The notes below the pieces were generated by a model. It did not search any database. It saw only the letters and a program-made list of their open reading frames with translations, and was not told the DNA's origin. From NCBI GenBank assembly GCA_002215645.1, contig NGFI01000004.1:121924-185923 (forward strand): a stretch of 64,000 nucleotides of DNA, in the 5' to 3' direction. The translations under genes and the position numbers were made by a program. The DNA is from Gemmatimonadetes bacterium 2013_60CM_65_52 (GTDB lineage: Bacteria; Gemmatimonadota; Gemmatimonadetes; Gemmatimonadales; Gemmatimonadaceae). This document shows, one piece after another, positions 8,752 to 18,467 of the stretch. The number at the start of each line of letters is the position of its first letter. Positions within the stretch are counted from its first letter, which is position 1.

Positions 8752-11079
8752 GTGGAGATCCGCGTAGAACTGAGAGTGTTGTCGCCGTCGCTCGAGTCCG
8801 CGTTCACCGCGCTGTTCAAGTACCCGCCACGCGTGTTTCAGCGCGGCGACGTGGTGCTTGCGCCGGTGCTACCAGCGCTGCTGATCGCGCTGGCCGCCAT
8901 CGCGGCGGGTGCTCTCGTGATCGCGGCATACTCGCGCGTGCGGGCGGTGTCGCGAACGGATCGGATGGTCCTCGGCGCCCTCCGTATCGTGACGATTTTC
9001 GTGATTCTGGGATGCCTCCTCCGGCCGACGGTCGTGTTATCGAGCGCCGTGCCGCAACGGAACGTGCTGGCGCTCCTGCTCGATGACTCGCGAAGCATGC
9101 GCATACGCGATGTGAACCAGTTCTCGCGGCTCGAGGCGGAGCAGGCGGCCTTTGCCGACACATCTGCCCTTGTGCGGCGGCTCGCACAGCGATTCGCCGT
9201 CCGCATCTTTCGCTTTGCCTCCGAAGCCGCTCCCATTGCGAATGCCGGTGCGCTGTCCGCAACCGGAACGCAGACCGAAGTCGCTGGCTCGCTGGACGCC
9301 GTGCGTGAGAATCTCGCCGGCATGCCGCTGGCCGGCATCGTCCTGGTGAGTGACGGCGCGGACAACGGCAGCGGAGATCTCGGTACCGCGTTGTTGGCGC
9401 TCCGCGCACGCCGCCTTCCCGTCTACACGGTGGGGATCGGTGCCGAGCAATTCGCGCGCGACGTCGCCGTTCAGCGTGTGGTCATGCCGCACCGCGTGCT
9501 CGCGGGATCGGCGATACGCATCGACGCCACGCTGGCCGTGAGGGGCGCGCAGGGCGACAGCACATCGCTCGTGGTGGAGGCCAATGGCCGCATCGTCGCC
9601 ACCCAGTCGGTTCGTGTGCCGGCACGTGGAGCGGTCGTGGAAACGCACGTCCGTGTTCCGCCCCTCGCTGCCGGCGCCTACCACGTGGCGATTCGCGTCA
9701 AACCGTTGCGTGGCGAGACGGTGGTGGAGAACAACGATTATCACACGATGTTGGACGTGCACGAAGGTCCTGCCCGCATTCTGTACGTCGAGGGCGAGCC
9801 GCGGCCGGAGTTTGCGTTTCTCCGCCGCGCCGCCGCGGGCGACAGCGGCATCCAGATGGTGGGTCTCATGCGCAGCGCGGATCGGAAGTATCTGCGGCTG
9901 GGCGTGCGCGACAGTCTGGAGCTGATCGGTGGCTTTCCAACCACGCGCGAGGAGCTGTTTCAGTATCGCGCCATCGTACTTGGCAGCGTGGAGGCGTCGT
10001 TCTTTACGGGCGAGCAACTTCGCATGCTCGCCGACTTCGTCGGCGAGCGCGGGGGAAGCCTTCTGGCTCTCGGCGGGCGCTCGTCGATGGGCGAGGGCGG
10101 TTATGCCGATACGCCAGTGTCCGAGGTGCTCCCGGTCATTCCGGCGCGCGTCGGGAGGGATACGAGCGCTGCGCCGATTGCGATTGCCGTTCATCCCACC
10201 GCCGCGGGGCTGGCGTTCGCAGCGCTGCAACTCAGGTCCACCGACGATGCCAACGCGGCGCGATGGGATTCGCTTCCTCCGCTCACGTCCGTGAACGAGC
10301 CTGCGCCGCTGCGGCCGGGTGCGACCGTGCTGTTGGCTGGTCGCCTCGGCGGACGCGCTGGAATTGGAGTGGACGTCCCCGTGCTCAGCTTCCAGCATTA
10401 CGGCCGCGGCATCGGGGCGGTGTTCGCGGCGCAGGACTCATGGCTCTGGAAGATGGATGCGAGCGTCGCCGCGGATGACGAGACCTACGCGACGCTGTGG
10501 CGGCAGCTTCTGCGCTGGATGGCCGAGAGCGCGCCGGATAGGGTGTCGGTGACCGCGAGCGCGAGTCAGGTGAGTCCCGGCGAGGCGGTGACGGTGCGCG
10601 CGCACGTCGTCGATTCCATCTTTCGTTCGATCAATGGCGCCACCGTGATCGCGCAGGTGACGCGTCCGGACGGCGTTACGCTCGATGTTCCGCTCGAGGG
10701 ATCGCTCCGGGAGGATGGAACGTACAGCGGACGTTACGTGGCGCAGGTCAGTGGAGCGCACTCGATCCGCGTGGGGCTCGTACGTGCGCGTGACACGACG
10801 CGATCCGCCGTCACGACGCTGCTCGCGGACGCGGAGGGCGCAGACATGCGCGACGCGGAGATGCGGGCGCCGCTGCTGCGCCGCATCGCGCGCGAAACAG
10901 GAGGACGTTACTACCCACTCGATCAGGCGCAGCGATTGGCGGATGACGTGGTATTTACGGAGAGTGGCGTCACCGTCCGAGACGTGCGCGACCTCTGGGA
11001 CATGCCCATCGTGTTTCTGCTGCTGGCCGCCCTGCTCGGGGCGGAGTGGACGTATCGTCGTCGCCGCGGTCTCGCGTGA
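8752..11079 (+). CDS. Membrane protein with VWA-like and glutamine-amidotransferase-like domains
   Basis: 775 aa. Two N-terminal membrane helices (about residues 29-50 and 64-86) precede a VWA-like domain: LLDDSRSM supplies the DxSxS metal-site pattern and VLVSDGADNG the later Asp. A CARDB/Ig-like stretch follows, then a Rossmann-like segment starting ARILYVEGEPRPEF and running through VGERGGSLLALGG, as in the class I amidotransferase-like domains of this family. A last helix (VFLLLAALLGAEW) and RRRR end the protein. First gene of a coupled operon with MoxR, DUF58 and BatA-like genes. The start is uncertain: GTG at 8752, or GTG/TTG at 8776/8779. Confidence 0.75.
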   Translation: MEIRVELRVLSPSLESAFTALFKYPPRVFQRGDVVLAPVLPALLIALAAIAAGALVIAAYSRVRAVSRTDRMVLGALRIVTIFVILGCLLRPTVVLSSAVPQRNVLALLLDDSRSMRIRDVNQFSRLEAEQAAFADTSALVRRLAQRFAVRIFRFASEAAPIANAGALSATGTQTEVAGSLDAVRENLAGMPLAGIVLVSDGADNGSGDLGTALLALRARRLPVYTVGIGAEQFARDVAVQRVVMPHRVLAGSAIRIDATLAVRGAQGDSTSLVVEANGRIVATQSVRVPARGAVVETHVRVPPLAAGAYHVAIRVKPLRGETVVENNDYHTMLDVHEGPARILYVEGEPRPEFAFLRRAAAGDSGIQMVGLMRSADRKYLRLGVRDSLELIGGFPTTREELFQYRAIVLGSVEASFFTGEQLRMLADFVGERGGSLLALGGRSSMGEGGYADTPVSEVLPVIPARVGRDTSAAPIAIAVHPTAAGLAFAALQLRSTDDANAARWDSLPPLTSVNEPAPLRPGATVLLAGRLGGRAGIGVDVPVLSFQHYGRGIGAVFAAQDSWLWKMDASVAADDETYATLWRQLLRWMAESAPDRVSVTASASQVSPGEAVTVRAHVVDSIFRSINGATVIAQVTRPDGVTLDVPLEGSLREDGTYSGRYVAQVSGAHSIRVGLVRARDTTRSAVTTLLADAEGADMRDAEMRAPLLRRIARETGGRYYPLDQAQRLADDVVFTESGVTVRDVRDLWDMPIVFLLLAALLGAEWTYRRRRGLA

Positions 11080-12008
11080 GGCGCGCGCTCGCGTTGTCGC
11101 TGTCGGCAGGGCTGGTGGCCGTGATGCCGGCCGGCGCGCAGCAGACGCACGTGCTCGTCATCAGCGGACTCGGTGGAACGCCGCAATATCGGAAGGCCTT
11201 CATCGAGACGGCGGCACTGTTGGCGGACAGCGCACGCGCGAGATGGCACGTTGCCGACTCGAGTCTGATCGTGCTCGCGGAAGATCCCGCGCTCGATCCT
11301 TCGCGCATCACCGGCCGATCGACGCGTGAAGAGGTTGCAAGCGCCTTTCTACGCCTGTCGCGCCGCGTGAAGCCCGGCGACGTGCTGCTGGTATTTCTCA
11401 ACGGACACGGCGGTGGCGAAGGTGCCGCGTCGCGGGTCAACCTTCCGGGGCCCGATCCTACGGCCGCCGACTATGCCTCCTGGCTCTCGGGATTTTCGCG
11501 TCAGACCGTGGTCTTCGTGAATGCAGCGAGTGGAAGCGGCGACTTCGTGCCCGTGCTGCGGGGCCCGGGGCGAGTGATCGTCACGGCCACGAAGACGGCG
11601 ATCGAGCGGAACGAGGTGATGTTCGCGGCACCGTTCGTTCGCGGTCTGACCACCGGCGCGGCAGACGCGGACAAGGATGGCCGCCTGTCGGTCATGGAGG
11701 CGTTCGAGTACGCCACCCGAGAGGTGGCCAACGCATACGAAGCAGCTCACACGCTCCAGACCGAACACGCGGTGCTGAGCGACAGCGCGCTGGCGCGGAC
11801 GGTGGCTTTTGGTGGCGCCCGCCCGAGCGACGATCCGCGTGTCGTCGCGCTCGTTGGCGACCGACAGCGGTTGGAGACGGACGTGGCAATGCTGCGCGCG
11901 CGCAAATCGGGAATGGACTCTGTGACATACGCGCGCGAGCTCGAGCGGCTGCTGCTGCTCATCGCGGAGAGGTCGCGCGCCATTCGCGCCATCAGTGGCA
12001 CGCCATGA
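11076..12008 (+). CDS. Exported caspase-like (C13/C14 fold) protein lacking the catalytic Cys
   Basis: 310 aa from the GTG at 11076, which overlaps the previous stop as GTGA and begins a signal peptide (RRALALSLSAGLVAVMPAGA); the frame also extends to a GTG at 11046. The core reads as a caspase-like sandwich: VLLVFLNGHGGGEG supplies the His loop, and VVFVNAASGSGDF occupies the place where active enzymes have their Cys (D/N-A-C-x-S-G), but no Cys is present. A calcium-loop-like segment, DADKDGRLSVMEAF, follows. This suggests a pseudo-enzyme or a Ser-dependent variant. Coupled on both sides to other operon members. Confidence 0.68.
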   Translation: MRRALALSLSAGLVAVMPAGAQQTHVLVISGLGGTPQYRKAFIETAALLADSARARWHVADSSLIVLAEDPALDPSRITGRSTREEVASAFLRLSRRVKPGDVLLVFLNGHGGGEGAASRVNLPGPDPTAADYASWLSGFSRQTVVFVNAASGSGDFVPVLRGPGRVIVTATKTAIERNEVMFAAPFVRGLTTGAADADKDGRLSVMEAFEYATREVANAYEAAHTLQTEHAVLSDSALARTVAFGGARPSDDPRVVALVGDRQRLETDVAMLRARKSGMDSVTYARELERLLLLIAERSRAIRAISGTP

Positions 12009-14494
12009 GACGCATGATCCTGATGTGCATGTTGGCGACGACGCCCGGCGCATGGCGACAGCCGCCCGACGTGCGCATACAAATTCGAGCGCTCGTCGAC
12101 GCTGGGCAGCTCGGCGAAGCTGAGCGAATGGCGCGTGGCGGCGGAGTCGTGCTAGCCTCCCTGTTGGGCGACATTCTGGTGGAGCGGGGCAAGCTCGCGG
12201 AGGCGGATTCCGCCTATCAGGTCGCGCTGAACGCCGATGCGACGGCGCGTCGCAGCGCGGAAGCCGCACTGGCCGAGTTGGCGCTGGAGCGCGGCAACCG
12301 AAATGATGCACTTCGCCGTGCGGAGACGCTTGCCAGCGAGTACGAGCGAACGTCGTCCCAGTTCAGTGCCGACGACCACGTCGCGGCGGGGCGCGCATTC
12401 GTAATTCTTGGTTCGCGTACACCGGACGCGGCGCGCTCAGCCCTCCGTGCATTCGACGACGCTGTCGCGCACGATGCAAGGAACGTCGACGCTCGATTGC
12501 GAATCGGAAGCCTCTTTCTCGACCGTTACAACTCACCGGACGCAAAGGCCGCATTCAACGAGGTACTGAAGCAGCAGCCACGAAATGCGCGTGCACTGCT
12601 CGGACTGTCACGCGTGGCCGACTTCGAGGGAAAGGATGACGCGATGGGGCTCGTGCGCGCGAGCCTTGCCGAGAATCCATCGCTGGTCGGTGCGCATGTC
12701 CTGCTGGCGCGCTTTCATCTCGAGGCGGAGCATTACGATTCGTCGTCTGCCGAGGCGCGCGCTGCGCTGGGCATCAACGCGTCGTCGATGGCGGCGTGGT
12801 CACTGCTAGGCGCGACGGCACTCCTGGCTGGCGATTCTGCGCAATATGCGGCTGCATTGGCGGCAGCGCGCCGGTTGAATCCGCGGCCGGCAGCTTTCTT
12901 CGCCGAGATTGCCGATGCGGTGGTGAAACAGCGGCGCTACGGTGATGCGGTGCGTTTTGCGCGCGAGGCTCTCGCGCTGGACTCGACCTCGGTCCGCGCA
13001 CTCGGTGTGCTCGGCACCACCGAGCTGCGCAGCGGCAATCTGGATGCTGGGCGCGCGACGCTCGAGAAAGCCTTCGCGCTCGACCCCTTCAATCTCTGGC
13101 ACAAGAACACGCTCGACCTTCTGGACGAGATGCGCGGATTCCGGACTGTGGACCGGGGACGGTTCCGGTTCGTCGCGCCGCCGAAGGAAGCGGAGGCACT
13201 GCTGCCGTCTCTCGCGCCTCTGCTCGAGGCAGCATTCGATACGTTGGCGCGGCTGTACCAGTATGTGCCGCCCGTGCCGGTGCGACTCGAGATATACTCG
13301 CGTCATGCTGATTTCTCCGTACGCACGGTGGGTCTTGCGGGACTCGGTGCGCTCGGCGTGAGCTTCGGGCCGGTGCTGGCCATGGATGCGCCGTCCGCCC
13401 GCGATCGCGGGGACTTCAATTGGGGATCCACGGCGTGGCACGAGCTCACACACACGTTCACGCTGGGGTCATCCGGGAATCGCGCTCCGCGATGGCTGTC
13501 GGAGGGGCTTTCGGTCCTCGAGGAGCGGCGTGCGCGCTCCGAGTGGGGCGCTGGCGTGACGGTCGAATTTCTGGCGGCGTACCTCGGCGGACGCATTCGG
13601 CCGGTCAGCCGGCTGAACGACGGGTTCGTCCGCCCGCGTTACGAGGGCGAGACGATCTTCAGCTACTACGACGCTTCGCTCGTGTGCGAGATGATCGAGC
13701 AGCAGAACGGCATGAGTGCCATCGTCGCGATGCTCCAGGCATATCGCGATGGTCTGGAGACATCAGTGGTATTCGCCCGTGTCCTACGAAGTACGCCGGA
13801 GCAAATGGACGTCCGGTTCGACGCGTGGCTCCGCGCGAAGTTCAGCGTGGCAATGAAGTCCATCGCCGCCAGCGACGAAAAGGGGTCGACGGGCGGTGCG
13901 TTCGTGTCGGCGGTCCGTGCCGGCGCGGATATGCTTGCGCGTCAGCAGCCCGATTCGGCGCGTGAGACGCTTCTGCGCGCGCAGGCGATGTTCCCGGAGT
14001 ACGCGAGCAGCGGAGCTCCGGCGCTGCTGCTGGCGGCCATCGCGCGCGACAAGGGCGATCTTCGCGGCGCGCTCGAGCAGATCGTCCGCGTGACGCAACA
14101 CGACGAGACGTCGCTCGAGGCGAACCTCCTCGAGGCTGACCTTCGCGAGAAGTTGGGCGATGTCGCGGGCGCCATGATCCCGTTGCAGCGCACGACATGG
14201 ATCTGGCCGTATGACGTAGGCGTCCACGCGAGGTTGGCGGAGCTCGCCGCGCGGATCGGCGATCATGCGGTTGCCGTGTCCGAGCGCCGCACCGTGCTCG
14301 CGCTGAATCCAACGGACGCGCTGGAGGCACGCTATCAATTGGCACGTGCGCTCGCCGAAGCGGGAGACACGGCCGGCGCTCGGACGGAGGTGTTGCGCGT
14401 GCTGGAGGCCGCGCCATCGTTCGAGCGTGCGCAGTCGTTGCTGCTGGACCTGAGAACGGCACCCACACCCGATCACCAGGAGGACTCCGCGTGA
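12005..14494 (+). CDS. TPR protein with an embedded gluzincin metallopeptidase-like domain
   Basis: 829 aa. TPR-like helical repeats fill roughly residues 20-370 and 620-820. Between them lies a metallopeptidase segment with HELTH at about 479-483 and a downstream SEGLS Glu about 20 residues later, the gluzincin arrangement of peptidase MA-type domains. The N-terminus (MRRMILMCMLATTPG) is only a weak signal peptide, so the location is unclear; neighbours suggest the periplasm. ATG overlaps the preceding stop as ATGA, and its own stop overlaps the MoxR start as GTGA. Possibly a regulated peptidase working with the operon's VWA complex. Confidence 0.75.
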   Translation: MRRMILMCMLATTPGAWRQPPDVRIQIRALVDAGQLGEAERMARGGGVVLASLLGDILVERGKLAEADSAYQVALNADATARRSAEAALAELALERGNRNDALRRAETLASEYERTSSQFSADDHVAAGRAFVILGSRTPDAARSALRAFDDAVAHDARNVDARLRIGSLFLDRYNSPDAKAAFNEVLKQQPRNARALLGLSRVADFEGKDDAMGLVRASLAENPSLVGAHVLLARFHLEAEHYDSSSAEARAALGINASSMAAWSLLGATALLAGDSAQYAAALAAARRLNPRPAAFFAEIADAVVKQRRYGDAVRFAREALALDSTSVRALGVLGTTELRSGNLDAGRATLEKAFALDPFNLWHKNTLDLLDEMRGFRTVDRGRFRFVAPPKEAEALLPSLAPLLEAAFDTLARLYQYVPPVPVRLEIYSRHADFSVRTVGLAGLGALGVSFGPVLAMDAPSARDRGDFNWGSTAWHELTHTFTLGSSGNRAPRWLSEGLSVLEERRARSEWGAGVTVEFLAAYLGGRIRPVSRLNDGFVRPRYEGETIFSYYDASLVCEMIEQQNGMSAIVAMLQAYRDGLETSVVFARVLRSTPEQMDVRFDAWLRAKFSVAMKSIAASDEKGSTGGAFVSAVRAGADMLARQQPDSARETLLRAQAMFPEYASSGAPALLLAAIARDKGDLRGALEQIVRVTQHDETSLEANLLEADLREKLGDVAGAMIPLQRTTWIWPYDVGVHARLAELAARIGDHAVAVSERRTVLALNPTDALEARYQLARALAEAGDTAGARTEVLRVLEAAPSFERAQSLLLDLRTAPTPDHQEDSA

Positions 14495-15525
14495 CCGTCA
14501 CCGCCATCCACGGCGATCTTGATCGACTGGACGACGCCGAGCTCGCTGACCGGCTTGCTGCCGCGGCCACGCGAATTCGACGCGAGGTCGCGAAGATCAT
14601 CGTCGGCAACGATGACATCGTGGAGCAGATGCTCATCGCGCTGATGGCTGGCGGAAACTGCCTGCTGGTAGGCGTGCCTGGACTCGCGAAGACCCTGCTG
14701 GTGTCGACGTTGGCCCAGGCGCTCGATCTGAAGTTCGCGCGCATCCAGTTCACGCCGGATCTCATGCCGTCGGACGTCACGGGTACCGACGTCATTCAGG
14801 ACGATCCGGCCACCGGCCAGCGGCGTCTCACGTTCATGGCGGGGCCGGTGTTCACGAACGTGCTGCTCGCGGACGAGATCAATCGGACTCCGCCGAAGAC
14901 GCAGGCCGCGATGCTGGAGGCGATGCAGGAGAAGCGCGTCACCGTGCAGGGCCGCACCTACGAGCTCGCACCTCCGTTCTTCGTGTTTGCGACGCAGAAC
15001 CCGATCGAGCTCGAGGGCACCTATCCGCTGCCCGAGGCGCAGCTCGACCGCTTCATGCTCGAGATCGTGTTGCAGTATTTGCCCGAGGAGGAAGAAGTCG
15101 CCATCGTCCGTGCGACCACGGCCGTGGCGCAGGAGCCCGCTCGCCCCGTGGTGTCGCGCGACGACATTCTCGCGTTTCAGCGCGTAGTGCGGCGCGTCCC
15201 TGTGGCCGACGCCGTTTCACGCTTTGCCGTGCGGCTGGTTCGGTCGACGCGCCCGGGGGAGGCATCCGCGCCGCCATTCATCAAGCAGTGGGTGTCGTAC
15301 GGTGCGAGCGTCCGTGCGGCGCAGGCGCTCGTGCTTGGCGCGAAGGCCCGGGCTCTGCTCGATGGACGCAGCCATGTGAGCTTCGACGACATTCGCTCAC
15401 TTGCCATGCCGGTGCTTCGCCACCGGATTCTTCTCAACTTCCAAGCGCAGTCCGAACGGGTGACCACCGATCAGCTCATCGAGAAGCTGCTCGCTGCCAC
15501 GCCGACGCCCAAGTCGGCCTTGTAG
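14491..15525 (+). CDS. MoxR-family AAA+ ATPase
   Basis: 344 aa. Walker A GVPGLAKT near residues 58-65 and Walker B LLADEINRTPPKTQ are the standard MoxR forms, followed by sensor 1 (FATQNPIELEGTYPLPEAQ). MoxR ATPases act as chaperones for VWA proteins, and two VWA-type proteins plus DUF58 follow or precede it here. GTG start overlaps the previous stop (GTGA). An N-terminal extension of about 20 residues precedes the ATPase core. Cytoplasmic. Confidence 0.93.
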   Translation: MTVTAIHGDLDRLDDAELADRLAAAATRIRREVAKIIVGNDDIVEQMLIALMAGGNCLLVGVPGLAKTLLVSTLAQALDLKFARIQFTPDLMPSDVTGTDVIQDDPATGQRRLTFMAGPVFTNVLLADEINRTPPKTQAAMLEAMQEKRVTVQGRTYELAPPFFVFATQNPIELEGTYPLPEAQLDRFMLEIVLQYLPEEEEVAIVRATTAVAQEPARPVVSRDDILAFQRVVRRVPVADAVSRFAVRLVRSTRPGEASAPPFIKQWVSYGASVRAAQALVLGAKARALLDGRSHVSFDDIRSLAMPVLRHRILLNFQAQSERVTTDQLIEKLLAATPTPKSAL

Positions 15526-15531
15526 ATCGCG

Positions 15532-16431
15532 ATGCCCTCCGCGCCCGCCTCGTTTCTCGACCCGGTGCTGCTGGCGCGCATCTCGGACCTCGGGTTGCTG
15601 GCGCGGACCGTCGTGGACGGTTTCATGCACGGGCACCATCGGAGCATGCGGAAGGGGTCGTCGACCGATTTCGCACAGCATCGCGCATACCAGCCCGGCG
15701 ATGATCCGCGGCTGCTGGACTGGAAGCTGCTCGGACGCACCGACCGGCTCTACGTGAAGGAATACGACGCCGATACGAACGCGAGCGTCATGTTCGCGCT
15801 CGACGCTTCTGCGTCCATGGGTTACGGCAGCGGCAGCGTGAAGAAGTTCGACTACGCACGCTTTCTCGTCGCGTCATTGGCGTGGCTCTCGCAACGTCAG
15901 GGCGACCGCGTCGGCGTCGCCATCTGTACGACGGAGCTGGTGGACGTCGTGCCGCCTTCCGCACGCCATCTCCAACTTCTTCTCCACACGATCGCTCGTT
16001 CGAAGGCATCCGGCGCCGGCACACTCACGCAGGCGATCGAGCGGCTGGCGCACATGGTGACTCGCCAAGGCGTCATCGTCATCGTGAGCGACTGCTACGA
16101 ATCGCCAGACGCGCTGGGCCGAGCTGTGGATTTGCTGCGCATGCGCGGTCACGACGTGATCGTCTTCCGTCTGGTCGATCCCGCGGAGCGTGACTTTCCA
16201 TTCCGCGCGGCAACGACCTTCCGCGACGTCGAGACCGGCGCACGCCTCGCTCTTCGTCCCGACGATCTCCGCGCGAAGTACACCGCATCGACGGCCGAAC
16301 ACGAGGCCACGCTCGTGCAGCGTTTCGCCTCGTCGGGAACGGACTACGTTCTCCTGCACACCGACCAGCCGCTGGACGGGGCGCTGCATGCCTACCTCGA
16401 TCGACGTCTCGCGCGGAGCCGCGTGCGCTGA
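15532..16431 (+). CDS. DUF58 domain protein
   Basis: 299 aa. The family hallmark is clear: HRSMRKGSSTDFAQHRAYQ, then PGDDPRLLDWKLLGRTDRLY. A VWA-like DASAS (DxSxS) follows in ALDASASMGYG. DUF58 proteins normally sit immediately after MoxR, as here with six bases between, and are thought to be its partner. No membrane segment is seen. Its stop overlaps the next ATG (TGATG). Confidence 0.92.
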   Translation: MPSAPASFLDPVLLARISDLGLLARTVVDGFMHGHHRSMRKGSSTDFAQHRAYQPGDDPRLLDWKLLGRTDRLYVKEYDADTNASVMFALDASASMGYGSGSVKKFDYARFLVASLAWLSQRQGDRVGVAICTTELVDVVPPSARHLQLLLHTIARSKASGAGTLTQAIERLAHMVTRQGVIVIVSDCYESPDALGRAVDLLRMRGHDVIVFRLVDPAERDFPFRAATTFRDVETGARLALRPDDLRAKYTASTAEHEATLVQRFASSGTDYVLLHTDQPLDGALHAYLDRRLARSRVR

Positions 16432-18467
16432 TGCCATTCGGCCTGCTCGTACCGGCATTCCTCGCGGGGCTGGTCGCGATCGCCGCGCCGATCATTCTGC
16501 ATCTTCGCCATCGGGAGCAGGATCGGCCTCAGGACTTTCCGTCGCTCATGTTTCTGGAGCGCCTCCCCATTCGCACGTGGGAGCGGCGACGAGTGACCGA
16601 TCTTCCGCTGCTGCTCATGCGTGTCGCCGCTCTGGCTCTCCTGACGCTGGCATTTGCGCGGCCACTCTTCCAGCGGCCGAGCAATTCGGCCACGAGTGCG
16701 CGCGCACGTGCGGTGATCGTGGCGCTCGATCGCTCCATGAGCATGGGACGAACGGGTGTGTGGACAGCGGCCACGGATTCCGCGCGCCGGATGGTCGCGT
16801 CTCTCGCGCCGGCAGACCGCGCAGCGCTCGTGCTATTCGACGACGAAGCCGAGCTCGCCCAGGCGTTCACGGCGGATCACCAATCCCTGATCGCCGCGAT
16901 CGGCCGTGCGCAGCCGTCTGCGCGGGGAACCCGCTTTGCGGCGGCGCTGAGAGAGGCGCGTCAACTGGCGAGCCGAGTGCACGATGCCGCGCCCGAGCTC
17001 GTCGTCATCACCGATCTTCAGAGAAGTGGAAGCGCCGGTATCGCCGGCACGGAGATGCCCGCCAATCTGAAGATCCGCACCGTGGCTGTCGGGGCAGCGG
17101 ATCACGGGAATATCAGCGTTGCCTCCGTGGCCGTTCAGCGGCTGACGTCCGGACAGCGCACGATGCTGTCGGTACAGGCTCGGCTCCGTTCGCGCGCAAA
17201 CCGCTCACCGAGGAACGTGAGCGCTCGGCTCGTACTCAATGGACGCGAGAGCGGTGCAAGAGTTGTCGCGGTGCCAGCAAACGGTGACACGGCGGTCGTC
17301 TTCGATTCCGTGCTGATGCCAGGCGGACAGGTGCGCGCGGCAATCGCCATCGACCACGATGCCCTCGCGGCCGACGACTCCTTTCACTTCGCTTTGAAGG
17401 CAGACGACGCCGTGCGGCTTCTGCTCGTGGTGCCCGACGACGTCGCTGACGAGGCGCTGTTCTTCGAGCGGGCGCTGGCCGTCGGGCGCACGCCCATCGC
17501 GCGTATCGATCGCATCGGCGTGGGACAGCTTTCTCCCCGGGTGCTTCAGGGTGAGGACGCCGTGCTCCTCTGGGACGTGCGACCAGCGCAGAGCGCTTCG
17601 GCTTCCCTGAAGGCGTGGGTGGAGCAGGGCGGTGGCCTCATCGCAATGGCCGGACAGCGCACGGCCACACGTTCGCAACGATCGGCACTGATTGCGGCCG
17701 ACGTGATCGGAAACATCGAGCGGCTCGGCGACCGCGGCGGCTCGCTCGGCGACGTACGAGTCGAGCATCCCGTGTTCGCGCCCTTCCGAACGGCAAGCGC
17801 CTCACTCAACGACGCACGATTTCTCCGCTATGCGCGGCTGGAACCAGCCGCTGGTGCGGATGTCATCGCTCGTTTCGACGACGGAACGCCGGCAGTGATC
17901 GAACGCCGCCAGGGAGCCGGCCGAGTTGTGGTGACCGCATTCGGTTTCGAGAGCCGCGCGAGCGACTTTCCGCTTCAGGCGGCGTATTTGCCGTTCATCC
18001 ACCGGCTCGTCCTGCATTCGGCTGGCCGAGATACCACGGCGCTGTGGCGAACCACCGCGGACAGCTGGGTCCTCCCGCGAGCAATGAAAGAGCCGGTCGT
18101 TCTGACGCCTCGTGGCAGCATCGTGCGGCTCAAGCCCGACAGTTCCGGTGCCTCCACAGCGCTTCGTGAGACAGGCATTTACGCCGCATACGACGGGCGC
18201 GTGCAAGGAGAGCCGCTGGCCCTCATCGCCGTGAATTCTCCCGCGGCGGAATCCGAGCTCGCGCCAATGGACGCGCGGGATCTATTGCTTGGCGTGCGTG
18301 AGGCAAAGATCGCGACAGCGGACGCCTCCGAAGTTCCGACGACCGCCGAGATCGAGGGACGCCAGCGGTTGTGGCGCCTGGTTCTCATCGCCGCAGCGCT
18401 GCTGCTACTCACGGAGACCGTCGTTGCCGGCCGCGGGTGGCGCGGTGTTGGGAGCAGTGCGACATGA
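16431..18467 (+). CDS. BatA-like VWA membrane protein
   Basis: 678 aa. It starts with the typical BatA N-terminal helix (LLVPAFLAGLVAIAAPIILH) and the loop HLRHREQDRPQDFPSLMFL, then a second helix (LLLMRVAALALLTLAFARPL). The VWA domain has DRSMS (DxSxS) and VVITDLQRSG. A propeller/GATase-like middle and a C-terminal helix (LVLIAAALLLLTETVVAG) follow. BatA-type proteins act in the inner membrane with MoxR; in Bacteroides they have been linked to aerotolerance. Coupled to the DUF58 gene upstream and to the coiled-coil gene downstream (ATGA). Confidence 0.88.
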   Translation: MPFGLLVPAFLAGLVAIAAPIILHLRHREQDRPQDFPSLMFLERLPIRTWERRRVTDLPLLLMRVAALALLTLAFARPLFQRPSNSATSARARAVIVALDRSMSMGRTGVWTAATDSARRMVASLAPADRAALVLFDDEAELAQAFTADHQSLIAAIGRAQPSARGTRFAAALREARQLASRVHDAAPELVVITDLQRSGSAGIAGTEMPANLKIRTVAVGAADHGNISVASVAVQRLTSGQRTMLSVQARLRSRANRSPRNVSARLVLNGRESGARVVAVPANGDTAVVFDSVLMPGGQVRAAIAIDHDALAADDSFHFALKADDAVRLLLVVPDDVADEALFFERALAVGRTPIARIDRIGVGQLSPRVLQGEDAVLLWDVRPAQSASASLKAWVEQGGGLIAMAGQRTATRSQRSALIAADVIGNIERLGDRGGSLGDVRVEHPVFAPFRTASASLNDARFLRYARLEPAAGADVIARFDDGTPAVIERRQGAGRVVVTAFGFESRASDFPLQAAYLPFIHRLVLHSAGRDTTALWRTTADSWVLPRAMKEPVVLTPRGSIVRLKPDSSGASTALRETGIYAAYDGRVQGEPLALIAVNSPAAESELAPMDARDLLLGVREAKIATADASEVPTTAEIEGRQRLWRLVLIAAALLLLTETVVAGRGWRGVGSSAT

